From the NCBI GenBank assembly GCA_021234155.1, contig JAJEKV010000124.1, forward strand, positions 618,001-682,000: DNA of 64,000 nt, written 5' to 3'. Both the position numbers and the translations under genes were made by a program. This stretch comes from Isoetes taiwanensis (Eukaryota > Streptophyta > Lycopodiopsida > Isoetales > Isoetaceae). The first letter of the stretch is position 1; every line of letters begins with the position of its first letter. The notes beneath the pieces were generated by a model. It had not been told where the DNA came from and searched no databases. It saw nothing but the letters and a program-made list of their open reading frames with translations. Shown here piece after piece: positions 43,001 to 56,595 of this stretch.

Positions 43001-46000
43001 CACGCCCTCCACGACGTTATCCCGCATGCACATCCTAGGCCAATTGACTACGAGTGTGATGGAAGTGAGCTACTTTGGCTTCTTGGAGTTCGGGTGGTCT
43101 TCCGTACGGAACTTGGGCAATGTCGGCGTTCGAGTCCATTGGCAGAGTCGGATCGCGATTCAGGAGAGCGGAGGTAGCCCGTCGATCCCCGGGGCCTTGG
43201 GGAGAGGAAATTTGGGGCAAGCGACCTCAGGAGGGATTTTTAGGGTCCAAGGCTCGGCGTCAACACCCCAACTCCACTTCAAGACACTCACAAGCAAGGT
43301 CCCGGCCGAATCGACAAGGAGAGGGCCTCAGAAAGCGTAAACCCCGTGGGTTGCCGGGCTCTAGAAGGGTTTACGTTTTGGGGGGCGAGTCCCTGTCTGT
43401 TGCACTGGGACTGGCCGAGAAGCGTGGCAGAGAATACGGGCAGGGGAACCGACGGGCCGGAGTTTGGGCCTTTCCTCCTCCCGATGTGGCAAGTAGAAGT
43501 CTAAACTGGATTAATGGCAAGACATTAAGTAAATTCGCAATTAATGCATTGCACGAAAATAAATTCGGTTTTTTGCCGGCCGGGATCCCTAATTCATCTC
43601 AAAGACACGGCCCCAATTTTCGGAATTTTTAGGAGAAGGTCTAGGTCAAAGGGTTAGCGTTAGAGCGGTCGAGGGGGCAGCCCGCTGCGGCAACAAGGTG
43701 GCACCCTTCCCAAGTCAAACGAGGCCAGGACCTTGCGGGGATCCCTCACAGAGGGGAGAGTCCAGGACCCGGGAGGCGGGATCCAAAAAGTTCCGAGGCA
43801 GCCCTTCTGGCGCTCCCCGGGGCTGCCGCTAATGACCACCCTCCGGGCCCGGTTCCCCTATCCGGCCGTTGGATCCTCCGTTCGGGGGCCCCTCTTGGGG
43901 AAGGTCAAAAGATTCCAGATCGGTCAGGGAGAACTTGTCAAAAGTGGGAGGCGTCGATGTCGGCCTTGTAGAAACCGCCTTTGTTTTGTCGTTCGGGACG
44001 CAGGGATGCTCGGAATGGCAAATAGACCCCGCCAAATCGTCAGGAATGGCGAAATTACCCTAGGGAGCAAGTTACCGCGGTCGGTTTTGCGAAGAAGGAA
44101 ACACTCACGCCCTCCACGGCCAGTATCCGCATGCACATCCTAGGCCAATTGACTACGAGTGTGATGGAAGTGAGCTACTTTGGCGCTTCTTGGAGTTGGT
44201 GGTCTTAAGCCCGCGGAACTTGGTCCCGAGGGGCAATGTCGGCGTTAGAGTCCATTGGCGTAGAGTCAGATCAGCGATTAGGAGGGAGGTGCCCGTCCGT
44301 CCCAGGGCCTTGGGAGAGGAAATTTGGGACAGCGGCCTCAGGAGGATTTTAGGGTCCAAGCGCTCGGGCGTCCAACACCCCCAACTCCACTTCAAGACCA
44401 CAGCCAAGGTCGGCCGAATCGACAAGGAGAGGGCCTCAAAGCGTAAACCACGTGGGTTGCGGGCTCTAGAAGGGTTTACGTTTTGGGGGGAGGAGTCCTG
44501 GTCTGTTGCACTTGGGACCTGGCCGAAGCGGCCCGGCCAAAGAATGTCTGAACAAGGGGCCCGGCGGCTGCGGAGTTTGGGCCTTTCCTCCTCCGATGTG
44601 GCAAGTAGAAGCTCTGGGGGCTTTTGCGATGGCAAGACATTAAGTAAATTCGCAATTAATGCATTACCCGCGAAAATAAATTCGGTTTTTTGCGGTAGGA
44701 TCCCTAATTCATCTCCGGCCACGGCCCAATTTTGAATTTTGAGGAGAAGGTCTAGGTCAAAGGGTTAGCATTAGAGCGGTCCGGGCAGCCCGGTTGCGGG
44801 GCAACCGAGCTGGCACCCTTCCCCAAGTCAAAGCGAGGCCGGGACCTTGCGGGGATCCCTCACAAGAGGGGAGAGTCCAGGACCCGGGAGGCGGGATCCA
44901 AAAAAGTTCAGGAAGCCCTTCTGGTGGCGCTCCCCGGGGCTGCGCTAATGACCACCCTCCGGGCCGGTTCCCCTATCCGACCGTTGGATCCTCCGTTCGG
45001 GGCCCCTCTTGGGGAAGGTCAAAAGATTCCAGATCGGTCAGGAGAACTTGTCAAACCAGCGGGCGTCGATGTCGGCCTTGTAGAAACCGCACTGTTTTGT
45101 CGTTCGGGCACCGGGGATGCTCCGGAATGGCAAATAGACCCTGCCAAATCGTCCGGAATGGCGAAATTACCCTAGGGAGCAAGTTACACGGTCGGTTTTG
45201 CGAAAGAAGGAAACACTCCGCCCTCCACGCCAATTATCCGCATGCACATCCTAGGCCAATTGACTACGAGTGTGATGGAAGTGAGCTACTTTGGCGCTTC
45301 TTGGAGTTAGGGTGGTCTTCCGGCCCACGGAACTTGGTCCCCAGGGCAATGTCGGCGTTACGAGTCCATTGGCGTAGTCGGATCGCGATTCGGAGAGCAG
45401 GGGAGGTCGCCCGTCCGTCCCGGGGCCTTGGGGAGAGGAAATTTAGGGCAAAATAAAAGCGACCTCAGGAGGATTTTAGGGTCAAGTTAACGCGTCAACA
45501 CCCCAACTCCACTTCAAGACACGCGCAAGGTCCCGGCCGAATCGACAAGGAGAGGGGCCTTATACAAGCGTAAACCACGTGGGTTGCCGGGCTCTAGAAG
45601 GGTTTACGTTTTGGGGCGAGTCCTGTCTGTTGCACTTGGGACTGGCCGAGAAGCAAAGAGAGAATCACGGAGCAAGGGAACCGTTGCGGGCCGGAGTTTG
45701 GGCCTTTCCTCCTCCCGATGTGGCAAGTAGAACTTCGAGGTTTGGGCCTTTTTCCGATGGCAAGACATTATGTAAATTACCCAATTAATGCATTGCACGA
45801 AAATAAATTCGGTTTTTGCGGTAGGGATCCTAATTCATCTCGGCTACGGCCCAATTTTGAATTTTAGGAGAAGGTCTAGGTCAAAGGGTTAGCATTAGAG
45901 CGGTCGGGGGCAGCCGTTGCGGAACAACAGAGGCTGGCACCCTTCCCCAAGTCAAAGCGAGGCCGGGACCTTGCGGGGATCCCTCACAAGAGGGAGAGTC

Positions 46001-49000
46001 AGGACCCGGGGAGGCGGGATCAAAAAAGTTTCGAGGCGGCCCTTCTGGCGGCGCTCCCGGGGCTGCGCTAATGACCACCCTCCGGGCCCGGTTCCCCTAT
46101 CCGGCCGTTGGATCCTCCGTTCGAGGGGCCCCTCTTGGGAAGGTCAAAAGATTCAGATCGGTCCAGGAGAACTTGTCAAAATGAGGCGTCGATGTCGGCC
46201 TTGTAGAAACCGCCTTGTTTTGTCGTTAGAGACGCAGGGATGCTCGGAATGGCAAATAGACCACCCAAATCGTCGGGAATGGCGAAATTACCCTAGGGAG
46301 CAAGTTACACGGTCGGTTTTGCGAAAGAAGGAAACACTCCGCCCTCCACGGCGGTATCCATGCACATCCTAGGCCAATTGACTACGAGTGTGATGGAAGT
46401 GAGCTACTTTGGCGCTTCTTGGAGTTCGGGTGGTCTTCGGCCCGCGGAACTTGGTCCCGAGGGGCAATGTCGACGTTACGAGTCCATTGGAAGAGCCGGT
46501 CAGCGATTCGGGAGCTGAGGTCGCCCGTCCGTCCCGGGGGCCTTGGGGAGAGGAAATTTGGGGCAAAGCAGCCTCGGGAGGGATTTTAGGGTCCAGCTCT
46601 CGGCGTCAACACGTTTTTTTAACTCCACTTCAAGACCGCGGTATAAAGGTCCGGCCGAATCGACAAGGAGAGGGCCTCCAAAGCGTAAACCACTGTGGGT
46701 TGCGAGGCTCTAGAAGGGTTTACGTTTTGGGGCGAGAATCTGTCTGTTACGCACTTGGGACTGGCCAAGTCAAAAGCAGCAGCCGAGAATACCGAACAAG
46801 GGCGGCCCGGGCGGAGTTTGGGCCTTTCCTCCTCCGATGTGGCAAAGTAGAAGTCGGGGGCGCTTTTGCGATGGCAAGACATTCGTAAATTCGCAATTAA
46901 TGCATTGCGCGAAAATAAATTCGGTTTTTGCGGTGGATCCCTAATTCATCTCCAAGACACGGCCCAATTTTGAATTTTCGGAGGAGAAGGTCTAGGTCAA
47001 AGGGTTAGCATTAGAGCGGTCGGGGCAGCGGTTGCGGGGGCAGCAAAGCTGGCACCCTTCCCCAAGTCAAGCGAGGCGGGGACCTTGCGGGGATCCCTCA
47101 CAAGGGGAGAGTCCAGGACCTTGGGAGGAGGCGGGATCAAAAAGTTCGAGGCAGACCCTTCTGGCGGCGCTCCCGAGGGGCGCTAATGACCACCCTCTCG
47201 GGAGCCCGGTTCCCCTATCCAGGCCGTTGGATCCTCCGTTCGAGGGGGCCCCTCTTGGGAAGGTCAAAAGATTCAGATCGGTCGGGAGAACTTGTCAAAC
47301 AAGTTGAGGCGTCTGATGTCGGCCTTGTAGAAACCCGCCTTTTTTTTGTCGTTGAGACGCAGGGATGCTCAGGAATGGCAAATAGACCACCAAATCGTCA
47401 GGAATGGCGAAATTACCCTAGGGAGCAAGTTACGGTCGGTTTTGCGAAAAAGGAAACACTCCGCCCTCCACGGCCGGTATCCGCATGCACATCCTAGGCC
47501 AATTGACTCGAGTGTGATGGAAGTGAGCTACTTTGGCGCTTCTTGGAGTTCGGGTGGTCTTACGGCCCGCGGAACTTGGTCCCCAGGGCAATGTCGGCGT
47601 TCTGGAGTCCATTGGCGAGTCGGATCAGCGATTCGGAGAGGGAGGTCGCCCGTCCGTCCCGAGGGCCTTGGGGAGAGGAAATTTGGGGCAAGCGACCTCC
47701 GGAGGGATTTTAGGGTCAGCTCTGGCGTCCAACACCCCAACTCCACTTCAAGAACGGCGCCAAGGTCGGCCCGAATCGACAAGGAGAGGGCCTCAAAGCG
47801 TAAACCACAATGGGTTGCGAAGCTCTAGAAGGGTTTACGTTTTGGGGGCCGAGTCTGATGCATTGCACTTGGGACCTGGTAGAAGCGGCTGGCCAGAGAA
47901 TCACGAACAAGAGGCCCGGCGGGCGGAGTTTGGGCCTTTCCTCCTCCCGATGTGGCAAGTAGAAGGGAGCTTTTGCTGATGGCAAGACATTAGTAAATTC
48001 GCAATTAATGCATTGCACGAAAATAAATTCGGTTTTGCCCGGCGGGATCCCTAATTCATCTCGGCACACGGCCCAATTTTGAATTTTAGGAGAAGGTCTA
48101 GGTCAAAGGGTTAGCATTAGAGCGGTCGGGGCAGCGGGTGCGGGGCAACAAGGCTGGCACCCTTCCCAAGTCAAGCGAGGCCGGGGACCTTGCGGGGATC
48201 CCTCACAAGAGGGAGAGTCCAGGACCCGGGGAGGCGGGATCAAAAAGTTCGAGGCTGACCCTTCTGGCGGGCTCCCGGGGCTGCTAATAATGACCACCCT
48301 CCAGGGCCGGTTCCCCTATCCGGCCGTTGGATCCTCCGTTCGGGGGGCCCCTCTTGGGAAGGTCAAAAGATTCAGATCGGTCGGGAGAACTTGTCAAACC
48401 CTTGGGATCACGATGTCGGCCTTGTAGAAACCGCCTTTATTTTGTCGTTCGGAGACGCAGGGATGCTCTGGAATGGCAAATAGACCACCTTAAAATAAAT
48501 GGGAATGGCGAAATTACCCTAGGGAGCAAGTTACGGTCGGTTTTGAAAGAAGGAAACACTCCGCCCTCCACGGCGGTATCCGCATGCACATCCTAGGCCA
48601 ATTGACTACGAGTGTGATGGAAGTGAGCTACTTTGGCGCTTCTTGGAGTTGGGTGGTCTTCTAGCCCGCGGAACTTGGTCCCGGGGCAATGTCGGCGTTA
48701 CGAGTCCATTGGCGAGTCAGATCAGCGATTAGGAGGCGGAGGTGCCCGTCGTCCCCGGGGCCTTGGGGAGAGGAAATTTGGGGGCAAGCAGCCTCAGGAG
48801 GGATTTTTAGGGTCAGCTCTGGCGTCAACACCCCAACTCCACTTCAAGACGGCGCAAGGTCGGCCGAATCGACAAGGAGGGCCTCGAAGCGTAAACCCGG
48901 TAGGTTTGCCAGGCTCTAGAAGGGTTTTCGTTTGGGGGTCGAAGTCCTGGTCTGTTGGGACTGGCGGCAGCGTAGAATACGAACAAGGGGCTGGCGGGGC

Positions 49001-52000
49001 GGAGTTTGGGCCTTTCCTCCTCCCGATGTGGCAAGTAGAAGTCGGGCGCTTTGCGATGGCAAGACATTAAGTAAATTCATAATTAATGCATTGCACGAAA
49101 ATAAATTCGGTTTTTGCGGTGGGATCCTAATTCATCTCCGGCCTACGGCCCAATTTTGAATTTACCCCGGAGAAGGTCTAGGTCAAAGGGTTAGCATTAG
49201 AGCGGTCGAGGGGGCGGTTGCGGGGCAACCGAGGCTGGCACCCTTCCCCAAGTCAAAGCGAGGCGGGACCTTGCAGGGGGATCCCTCACAAGAGGAGAGT
49301 CCGGGGGACCCGGGGAGGCGGGATCCAAAAAGTTCGAGGCAGCCCTTCTGGCGGCGCTCCCGGGGCTGCGCTAATGACCACCCTCCCGGGCCGGTTCCCC
49401 TATCCGAGCCGTTGGATCCTCCGTTGGGGGCCCCTCTTGGGAAGGTCAAAAGATTCAGATCGGTCAGGAGAACTTGTCAAACAGCGGGCGTCGATGTCGG
49501 CCTTGTAGAAACCGCCTTTGTTTTGTCGTTAGACGCAGGGATGCTCGGAATGGCAAATAGACCACCAAATCGTCAGGAATGGCGAAATTACCCTAGGAGC
49601 AAGTTACGGTCGGTTTTGCGAAAAGAAGAAACACTCCGCCCTCCACGCCCGGTATCCATGCACATCCTAGGCCAATTGACTACGGTGTGATGGAAGTGAG
49701 CTACTTTGCGCTTCTTGGGTTGGTGGTCTTACGGCCGCGGAACTTGGTCCCCGGGGCAATGTCGGCGTTCGAGTCCATTGGCGGTCGGATCGCGATGGGA
49801 GGAGGGGAGTGGCCGTCCGTCCCCGGGGCCTTGGGGGGAGAGAAATTTGGGGCAAGCAGCCTCAGGAGGAGGATTTTAGGGTCAGCTCTGGCGTCAACAC
49901 CCCAACTCCACTTCAAGACCGCAGCGCAAGGTCGGCGAATCGACAAGGAGGGGCCTCGAAGCGTAAACCACTGTGGGTTGCCGGGCTCTAGAAGGGTTCA
50001 CGTTTTGGGGGCCGAGTCTGATCTGTTGCACAGGACTGGCGAGCGGCGGCGAGAATCACAGACAGGGAGGCGGCGGGCGGAGTTTGGGCCTTTCCTCCTC
50101 CGATGTGGCAAGTAGAAGTCGGAAGCTTTTGATGGCAAGACATTAAGTAAATTCGCAATTAATGCATTGCGAAAATAAATTCGGTTTTGCGGTAGGATCC
50201 CTAATTCATCTCGGCCTACGGCCCAATTTTCGGAATTTACCGGAGAAGGTCTAGGTCAAAGGGTTAGCATTAGAGCGGTCGGGGCAGCGTTCGCGGGGAG
50301 CAGCTGGCACCCTTCCCCAAGTCAAGCGAGGCCGGGACCTTGCGGGGATCCCCTCACAAGAGGGGAAGTCAGGACCCAGGAGGCGGGATCAAAAAGTTCA
50401 GCAGCCCCTTCTGGCGGCGCTCCCAGGGCTGCGCTAATGACCACCCTCCGGGCCGGTTCCCCTATCCGGCCAGTTGGATCCTCCGTTCGGGGGCCCCTCT
50501 TGGGGAAGGTCCAAAAGATTCGGTCGGTCGGGAGAACTTGTCAAGCCGCGGCGTCGTCGATGTCGGCCTTGTAGAAACCGCCTTGTTTTGTCGTTCGGGC
50601 ACCGGGATGCTCGGGAATGGCAAATAGACCACGCCAAATCGTCCGGAATGGCGAAATTACCCTAGGGAGCAAGTTACGGTCGGTTTTGCGAAAAAAGGAA
50701 ACACTCCGCCCTCCACGGCGGTATCGCATGCACATCCTAGGCCAATTGACTACGAGTGTGATGGAAGTGAGCTACTTTGGCGCTTCTTGGGTTGGGTGGT
50801 CTTACGGCCCGCGGAACTTGGTCCCCGGGGGCAATGTCGGCGTTGGAGTCCATTGGCGTCAGTCCTTGTTGGGAGGCCCGGGGAGGTGGCCCGTCCGTCC
50901 CGGGGCCTTGGGGAGAGAAATTTAGGGCAAGCAGCCTCGGGGGAGGATTTTAGGGTTCGCGCTCTGGCGTCAACACCCCAACTCCCACTTCAAGACCGCG
51001 AGGCAAGGTCGTAGAATCGACAAGAGAGGGCCTAAAGCGTAAACCACGTGGGTTGCGGGCTCTAGAAGGTTTTACGTTTTGGGGGCGAGTCTGGTCTGTT
51101 GCACAGGACCTGGCGGCGGCAGCCCAGAGAATGCGAAGCAAGAGGCGGCGGGGCGGAGTTTTGGGCCTTTCCTCCTCCCGATGTGGCAAGTAGAAGTCGG
51201 AGCTTTTGCGGTGGCAAGACATTAAGTAAATTCGCAATTAATGCATTGCCACGAAAATAAATTCCGGTTTTTGCGGTAGGATCCTAATTCATCTCCACAC
51301 GGCCCAATTTTGAATTTTAGGAGAAGGTCTAGGTCAAAGGGTTAGCATTAGAGCGGTCCGGGGCAGCCCGTTGCGGGGGCAACAGAGCTGGCACCCTTCC
51401 CCAAGTCAAGCGAGGCCGGGACCTTGCGGGGATCCCTCACAGAGGGGAGAGTCAGGACCCGGGGGCGGGATCAAAAAAGTTCGAGGCAGCCCTTCTGGCG
51501 GGCTCCCGGGGCTGCGCTAATGACCACCCTCCGGGCCGGTTCCCCTATCCGGCCGTTGGATCCTCCGTTCGGGGGCCCCTCTTGGGGAAGGTCAAAAGAT
51601 TCAGATCGGTCGGGAGAACTTGTCAAACGCGAGGCGTCTGATGTCGGCCTTGTAGAAACCGCCTTTGTTTTGTCGTTAGGACGCAGGGATGCTCGGAATG
51701 GCAAATAGACCTGCCAAATCGTCAGGAATGGCGAAATTACCCTAGGGAGCAAGTTACGGTCGGTTTTGCGAAAGAAGGAAACACTCCGCCCTCCACGGCG
51801 GTATCCAGCATGCACATCCTAGGCCAAGTGACTCACGAGTGTGATGGAAGTGAGCTACTTTGGCGGCTTCTTGGAGTTCGGGTGGTCTTCTGGCCACGGA
51901 ACTTGGTCCCGAGGGCAATGTCGGCGTTCACGAGTCCATTGGCGAGTCAGTCTTGTTGATGGGAGGCGGAGGTGCTGATATCCGTCGGAGGGCCTTGGGG

Positions 52001-54372
52001 AGAGAAATTTGGGGCCAGCGACCGGGAGGAGGATTTTAGGGTCCAGCCTTCTGGCGTCAACACAACTCCACTTCAAGACCGCGGCGCAAAGGTCCGGCCC
52101 GAGAATCGACAAGGAGAGGCCCTCGGCGTAAACCACATTGGGTTGCCGGGCTCTAGAAGGGTTTACGTTTGGGGGGCGAGTCATCTGTGACATTGCACAG
52201 GACCTGGCAGCGGCAACCGAGAATCTGAGCAAGGAAGCCCGGCGGAGGCCCGGAGTTTGGGCCTTTCCTCCTCCCGATGTGGCAAGTAGAAATCGGGAGC
52301 TTTTGCGATGGCAAGACATTCGTAAATTCGCAATTAATGCATTGCGAAAATAAATTCGGTTTTGCGGTAGGATCCTAATTCATCTCGGCCTACGGCCCAA
52401 TTTTGAATTTTAGGAGAAGGTCTAGGTCAAAGGGTTAGCATTAGAGCGGTGGGGCAGCGGTTGCGGGGCAACCGAGCTGGCACCCTTCCCAAGTCAAGCG
52501 AGGCCGGGGACCTTGCGGGGATCCCTCACAAGAGGGAGAGTCCAGGACCCGGGGGCGGGATCAAAAAGTTCAGGCAGCCCCTTCTGGCGGCGCTCCCGGG
52601 GCTGCGCTAATGACCACCCTCCGGGCCGGTTCCCCTATCCGGCCGTTGGATCCTCCGTTCGGGGGCCCCTCTTGGGAAGGTCAAAAGATTCAGATCGGTC
52701 GGGAGAACTTGTCAAACCCAGGGCGTCGATGTCGGCCTTGTAGAAACCGCCTTTGTTTTGTCGTTAGGGCAGGGATGCTCGGAATGGCAAATAGACCCTG
52801 CCAAATCGTCAGGAATGGCGAAATTACCCTAGGGAGCAAGTTACGGTTTTGCGGTCGGTTTTGCCAAATTCTGAGTGTGAGGAAACACTCCGCCCTCCCG
52901 GCGGTATCCCCGCATGCATCCTAAGCCAATTATTTCGAGGTGTGATGGAAGTGAGCTACTTTGGCGCTTCTTGGAGTTCGTTTGGGGGTGGTCTTCGGCC
53001 CGCGGAACTTGGTCCCGAGGGCAATGTCGGCGTTAAAGAGTCCATTGGCAGAGTCGAGTCGCGATTCGGGGAGCGATGGAGCACTAACTCCACTTCAAGA
53101 CATGGAGGTTGCCGTCAGCGTCCCGGGGCCTTGGGAGAGAAATTTGGGGGCAGCAGCCTCGGGAGGATTTTAGGGTCAGCCTTTCTGGCGTCAACACCCA
53201 ACTCCACTTCAAGACGCGAGGCGCCAAGGTCCGGCCGAATCGACAAGGAGAGGGCCTCCGAAGCGTAAACCACATGTAGGTTGCGGGGCTCTAGAAGGGT
53301 TTCGTTTTGGGGGCGAGTCTGTCTGATGCGCAGGACTGGCCGAGAAGCGGCGGCCAGAGAATCACGGAACAAGGAGGCGGCGGGGCGGAGTTTGGGCCTT
53401 TCCTCCTCCCGATGTGGCAAGTAGAAGTCGGGCGCTTTTGCGTGGCAAGACATTAATAAATTCGCAATTAATGCATTGCGAAAATAAATTCGGTTTTTGC
53501 GGTGGGATCCCTAATTCATCTCAGCACGGCCCAATTTTGAATTTTCGGAGAAGGTCTAGGTCAAAGGGTTAGCATTAGAGCGGTCGGGGCAGCCGTTGCG
53601 AGAACAGCAGGTGGCACCCTTCCCCAAGTCAAGCGAGGCCGGGACCTTGCGGGGATCCCTCACAAGAGGAGAGTGGGACCCGGGAGGCGGGATCAAAAAA
53701 GTTCCCGGGACCCTTCTGGCGGCGCTCCCGGGGCTGCGCTAATGACCACCCTCCGGGCCGGTTCCCCTATCGGCCGTTTGGATCCTCCGTTCAGGGGCCC
53801 CTCTTGGGAAGGTCCAAAAGATTCAGATCGGTCAGGAGAACTTGTCAAACCCGGGCGCGTCACGATGTCGACCTTGTAGAAACCGCCTTTGTTTTGTCGT
53901 TCGAGCCACAGGGATGCTCGGAATGGCAAATAGACCTACCAAATCGTCGGAATGGCGAAATTACCCTAGGAGCAAGTTACACGGTCGGTTTCGAAAGAAG
54001 AAACACTCCGCCCTCCACGGCGGTATCGCATGCACATCTAGGCCAATTGACTACGAGTGTGATGGAAGTGAGCTACTTTGGGCTTCTTGGAGTTGGTGGT
54101 CTTCGGCCCGCGGAACTTGGTCCCGGGGGGCAATGTCGGCGTTCGGAGTCCATTGGCGGTCAGTCCCGATGGGGCCGGCGGGGGCCCGTCCAGATCCCGG
54201 GGCCTTGGGGAGAGGAAATTTGGGGCAGCGACCTCGGAGGATTTAGGAGTCCAGCTGGCGTCAACACCCCAACTCCCTTCAACCTGGCGCAAGGTCGGCG
54301 AATCGACAAGGGGGAGCGTAATTTGGGGTTGCCGGCCTCTAGAAGGATTTTTACGTTTTGGGGGCGAGTCAC

Positions 54373-55222
54373 GGTCTTCAACGAACTTGATCCCCAACTC
54401 CAATGTCGGCATTCAAGTCCATTGGCAGAGCCAAATGGGGTTCCGGTGAGGGAGTTGCCCGTCCTTCCCGGGGCCTTGGGGAGAGCAAGGTCTACGGCGT
54501 CAACACCCCAACTCCACTTCAAGACATGGCGCAAAGTCGGCCCGAATCGACAAGGAGAGGGCCTCCAAAGCGTAAACCCAGTGGGTTGCGAGGGCTCTAG
54601 AAGGGTTTCGTTTTGGGGGCGAGTCACTGGTCTTACGGCCCGCGGAACTTGATCCCAGGGGCAATGTCGGCATTCTGGAGTCCATTGGCGAGCCAAATCG
54701 CTTGATTTCGGTGAGGAGGTTGCGTCCTTCCCGGGGCCTTGGGGAGAGGAAATTGGGGCAAAGCGGCTTCGAGGAGGATTTTAGTGTTGGCGCTCTGGCG
54801 TCAACTTTAACTCCACTTCAAGACATGGCGCAAAGTCCGGCCCGAATCGACAAGGAGAGGGCCTCGAAGCGTAAACCACGTGGGTTGCGAGGGCTCTAGA
54901 AGGGTTTACGTTTTGGGGGCGAGTCTGGTCTTTTGGCCCGGAGGAACTTGGTTTCGAGCAATGTCAGCGTTAAACGAGTCCATTGGCGAGCCAAATCGTG
55001 GTTCGGGGAGGGGAGGTTGCCGTTCTTCCCGGGGCCTTAGGGAGAGAAATTTGGGAAAAGCGGCCTCGGGAGGATTTTAGGGGTCCAGCGCTCTGGCGTC
55101 AACACCCCAACTCCACTTCAAGACCGTCGCTAGGTCCGGCGAATCGACAAGGAGGGCCTCGGAAGCGTAAACCACAGTGAGGTTGCCGGGCTCTAGAAGG
55201 GTTTACGTTTTGGGGGCCGAGA
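54373..55222 (+). repeat. Sub-repeat expansion at the right end of the satellite (~0.26-0.30 kb units)
   Basis: Part of the satellite unit, from GGTCTT.CGGCCCGCGGAAC through the CGTAAACC hairpin to GGGGGCGAGTC, is repeated head-to-tail here. Junctions lie at about 54,373, 54,629 and 54,926, giving units of about 256, 297 and 297 bp. Together with the normal copy just upstream there are four tandem copies. The skipped part of the unit contains the other conserved landmarks, including GGTCTAGGTCAAAGGG, which explains the 1.91-kb last interval. At each junction GAGTC.TGGTCTG joins GTGGTCTTCGG through shared TGGTCT. Confidence 0.8.
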
Positions 55223-55517
55223 ATCTAATAATACATTGCGGTTGGGCGTGGTAGAAGGCTGCGGCAGAAACGCATAGCAAGAGGCGGCGGAGCGGAGTTT
55301 GGACTGTCCTCCTCCCGATGTGGCAATTAGAAGTCGGGCGCTTTTGCGATGGCAACACACGATTAAATTCATAATTAATGCATTGCGAAAATAAATTCTG
55401 ATTTTTTGCCCATTGGATCCTAATTCATCTCGGCCTACGGCCCAATTTTGAATTTTTGGGAAGGTCTAGGTCAAAGGGTTAGCATTAGAACCGTCGGGGC
55501 AGCCGTTCGAGAACCAG

Positions 55518-56580
55518 CAAGAGCTGATTTGGAAGATTTGGAAGATGCGAGTTGACTTCAAGCCACAAAGAAACATAAATTTAGTGGCTGCTTCTATCGG
55601 TCGGGTTGGAGAAAAAATCCAAACTTGGTTGTCCATCTAAACTTCTAAGAATGTGCATTTGAAAGATTTAGAACATGGAAGTGTCCCATTTGTAAGAGCT
55701 ACGAGGAGAGTCAAACCACAAATAATCTCGGAAAATTTGGTTCTACCGGTCAAGTCGAAATGTCATGAAACCTCGGGCTCGAAATGGCCGTCAGGTGAAG
55801 AAGGCGATATCAACGGAAGAATGCAAAATATCTTCAAGAATCCTTGAGATCATGTTCATGCATATGTATCAATGCTAGATTGTACCCAAGAGAAAATATA
55901 ACAATGTACAAAACATAGGTTTATTGAACAAAAGATCACTTGAACAATTGACATACTCCTCACGAGCTTGGCTTATGGTTTCTATCGTGAAGTCCTCCAC
56001 TTGTCCATCCCCTTTGAACCATAGCTCCATGTCAAGTATATGCGGCGTCAGCCATGCATATGTCGGCGCTAGTATCATGTTAATCTTTGTTTTTCTGTGG
56101 TGCTTCCAAACCCGACCATCTTTTCAAGAAGCACCCTCATCATGCTAGGCAGCTCTTTGGTTCCTAGCAATTTGGTCGATGCCTTCTCACCAATCACATA
56201 CTTCTTTAACACTTTCATCAGATGGATCGTTGTTTCATAGTCCTCATCTTGAGTGGAGGAGGGGTTCACGGAGGATTCCCTTCCTTCTCATGCCCTCGGC
56301 GGCTCCTACACCAAGCTATAGATTAGAAAATAGATAAAATACAATAAAGTGTATAAACTACAGTGTAGCCTTACTTGTGAAAGGCGGGTTCCATATCTCT
56401 ACGCTCTTGAATCCTCATCTCCTCGAATGCGGTTCAAGCGTGAAGCATACCTTCCATGGCCATGTATCCCAAAAGCAATAAAGAAAAAAAACTCTCACAA
56501 TAAGCGCAATGAAAAACTAGGATCAGGGATGGTTCGCAATCTCAAATCATAAAAGAAATGGGAAAAATGGCCGGCCGATG
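55518..56580. other. Spacer right of satellite
   Basis: Two short frames, plus strand 55,653-55,847 and minus strand about 56,269-56,075 (MKVLKKYVIGEKASTKLLG), look coding-like in composition but have no recognised family. They may belong to the CACTA element or another relic. Confidence 0.3.
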
Positions 56581-56595
56581 ACTTTTAAAAAGCGA

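Larger units (their letters stand above)
39023..55517 (+). repeat. Tandem satellite array, ~1.1-kb unit, ~15 copies
   Basis: The landmark GGTCTAGGTCAAAGGGTTAG occurs at about 39211, 40310, 41408, 42528, 43638, 44749, 45873, 46989, 48095, 49175, 50248, 51327, 52429, 53553 and 55463, all in the same orientation. Spacing is 1.07-1.12 kb except the last, enlarged by a sub-repeat. The array starts mid-unit at ACTGACGGAGCGGAGTTTG and ends mid-unit after AGCAAGAGCTG. Copies share invariant blocks (GAAATTACCCTAGGGAGC; GTGTGATGGAAGTGAGCTAC; TTCGCAATTAATGCATTGC) separated by variable CG-rich sites. Open frames occur by chance in all registers and differ between copies, so I do not call genes. A chromosomal satellite (heterochromatin, possibly centromeric or subtelomeric) is the likely nature; I recognise no rDNA. 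Confidence 0.93.

Noticed and set aside
39255-54900. Many overlapping 60-280-codon open frames in the satellite, some with repeated peptide text such as DVGLVETAFVLS.
   Set aside because: The same text recurs because the DNA recurs. Frames shift between copies, all six registers are open at times because of GC-richness, and no start, family motif or conserved reading frame holds across units.
39023-55517. Ribosomal DNA spacer or 5S array as identity of the satellite.
   Set aside because: No 5S, 18S, 5.8S or 26S sequence was recognised inside or beside the units, and no polymerase I or III promoter motif was seen.
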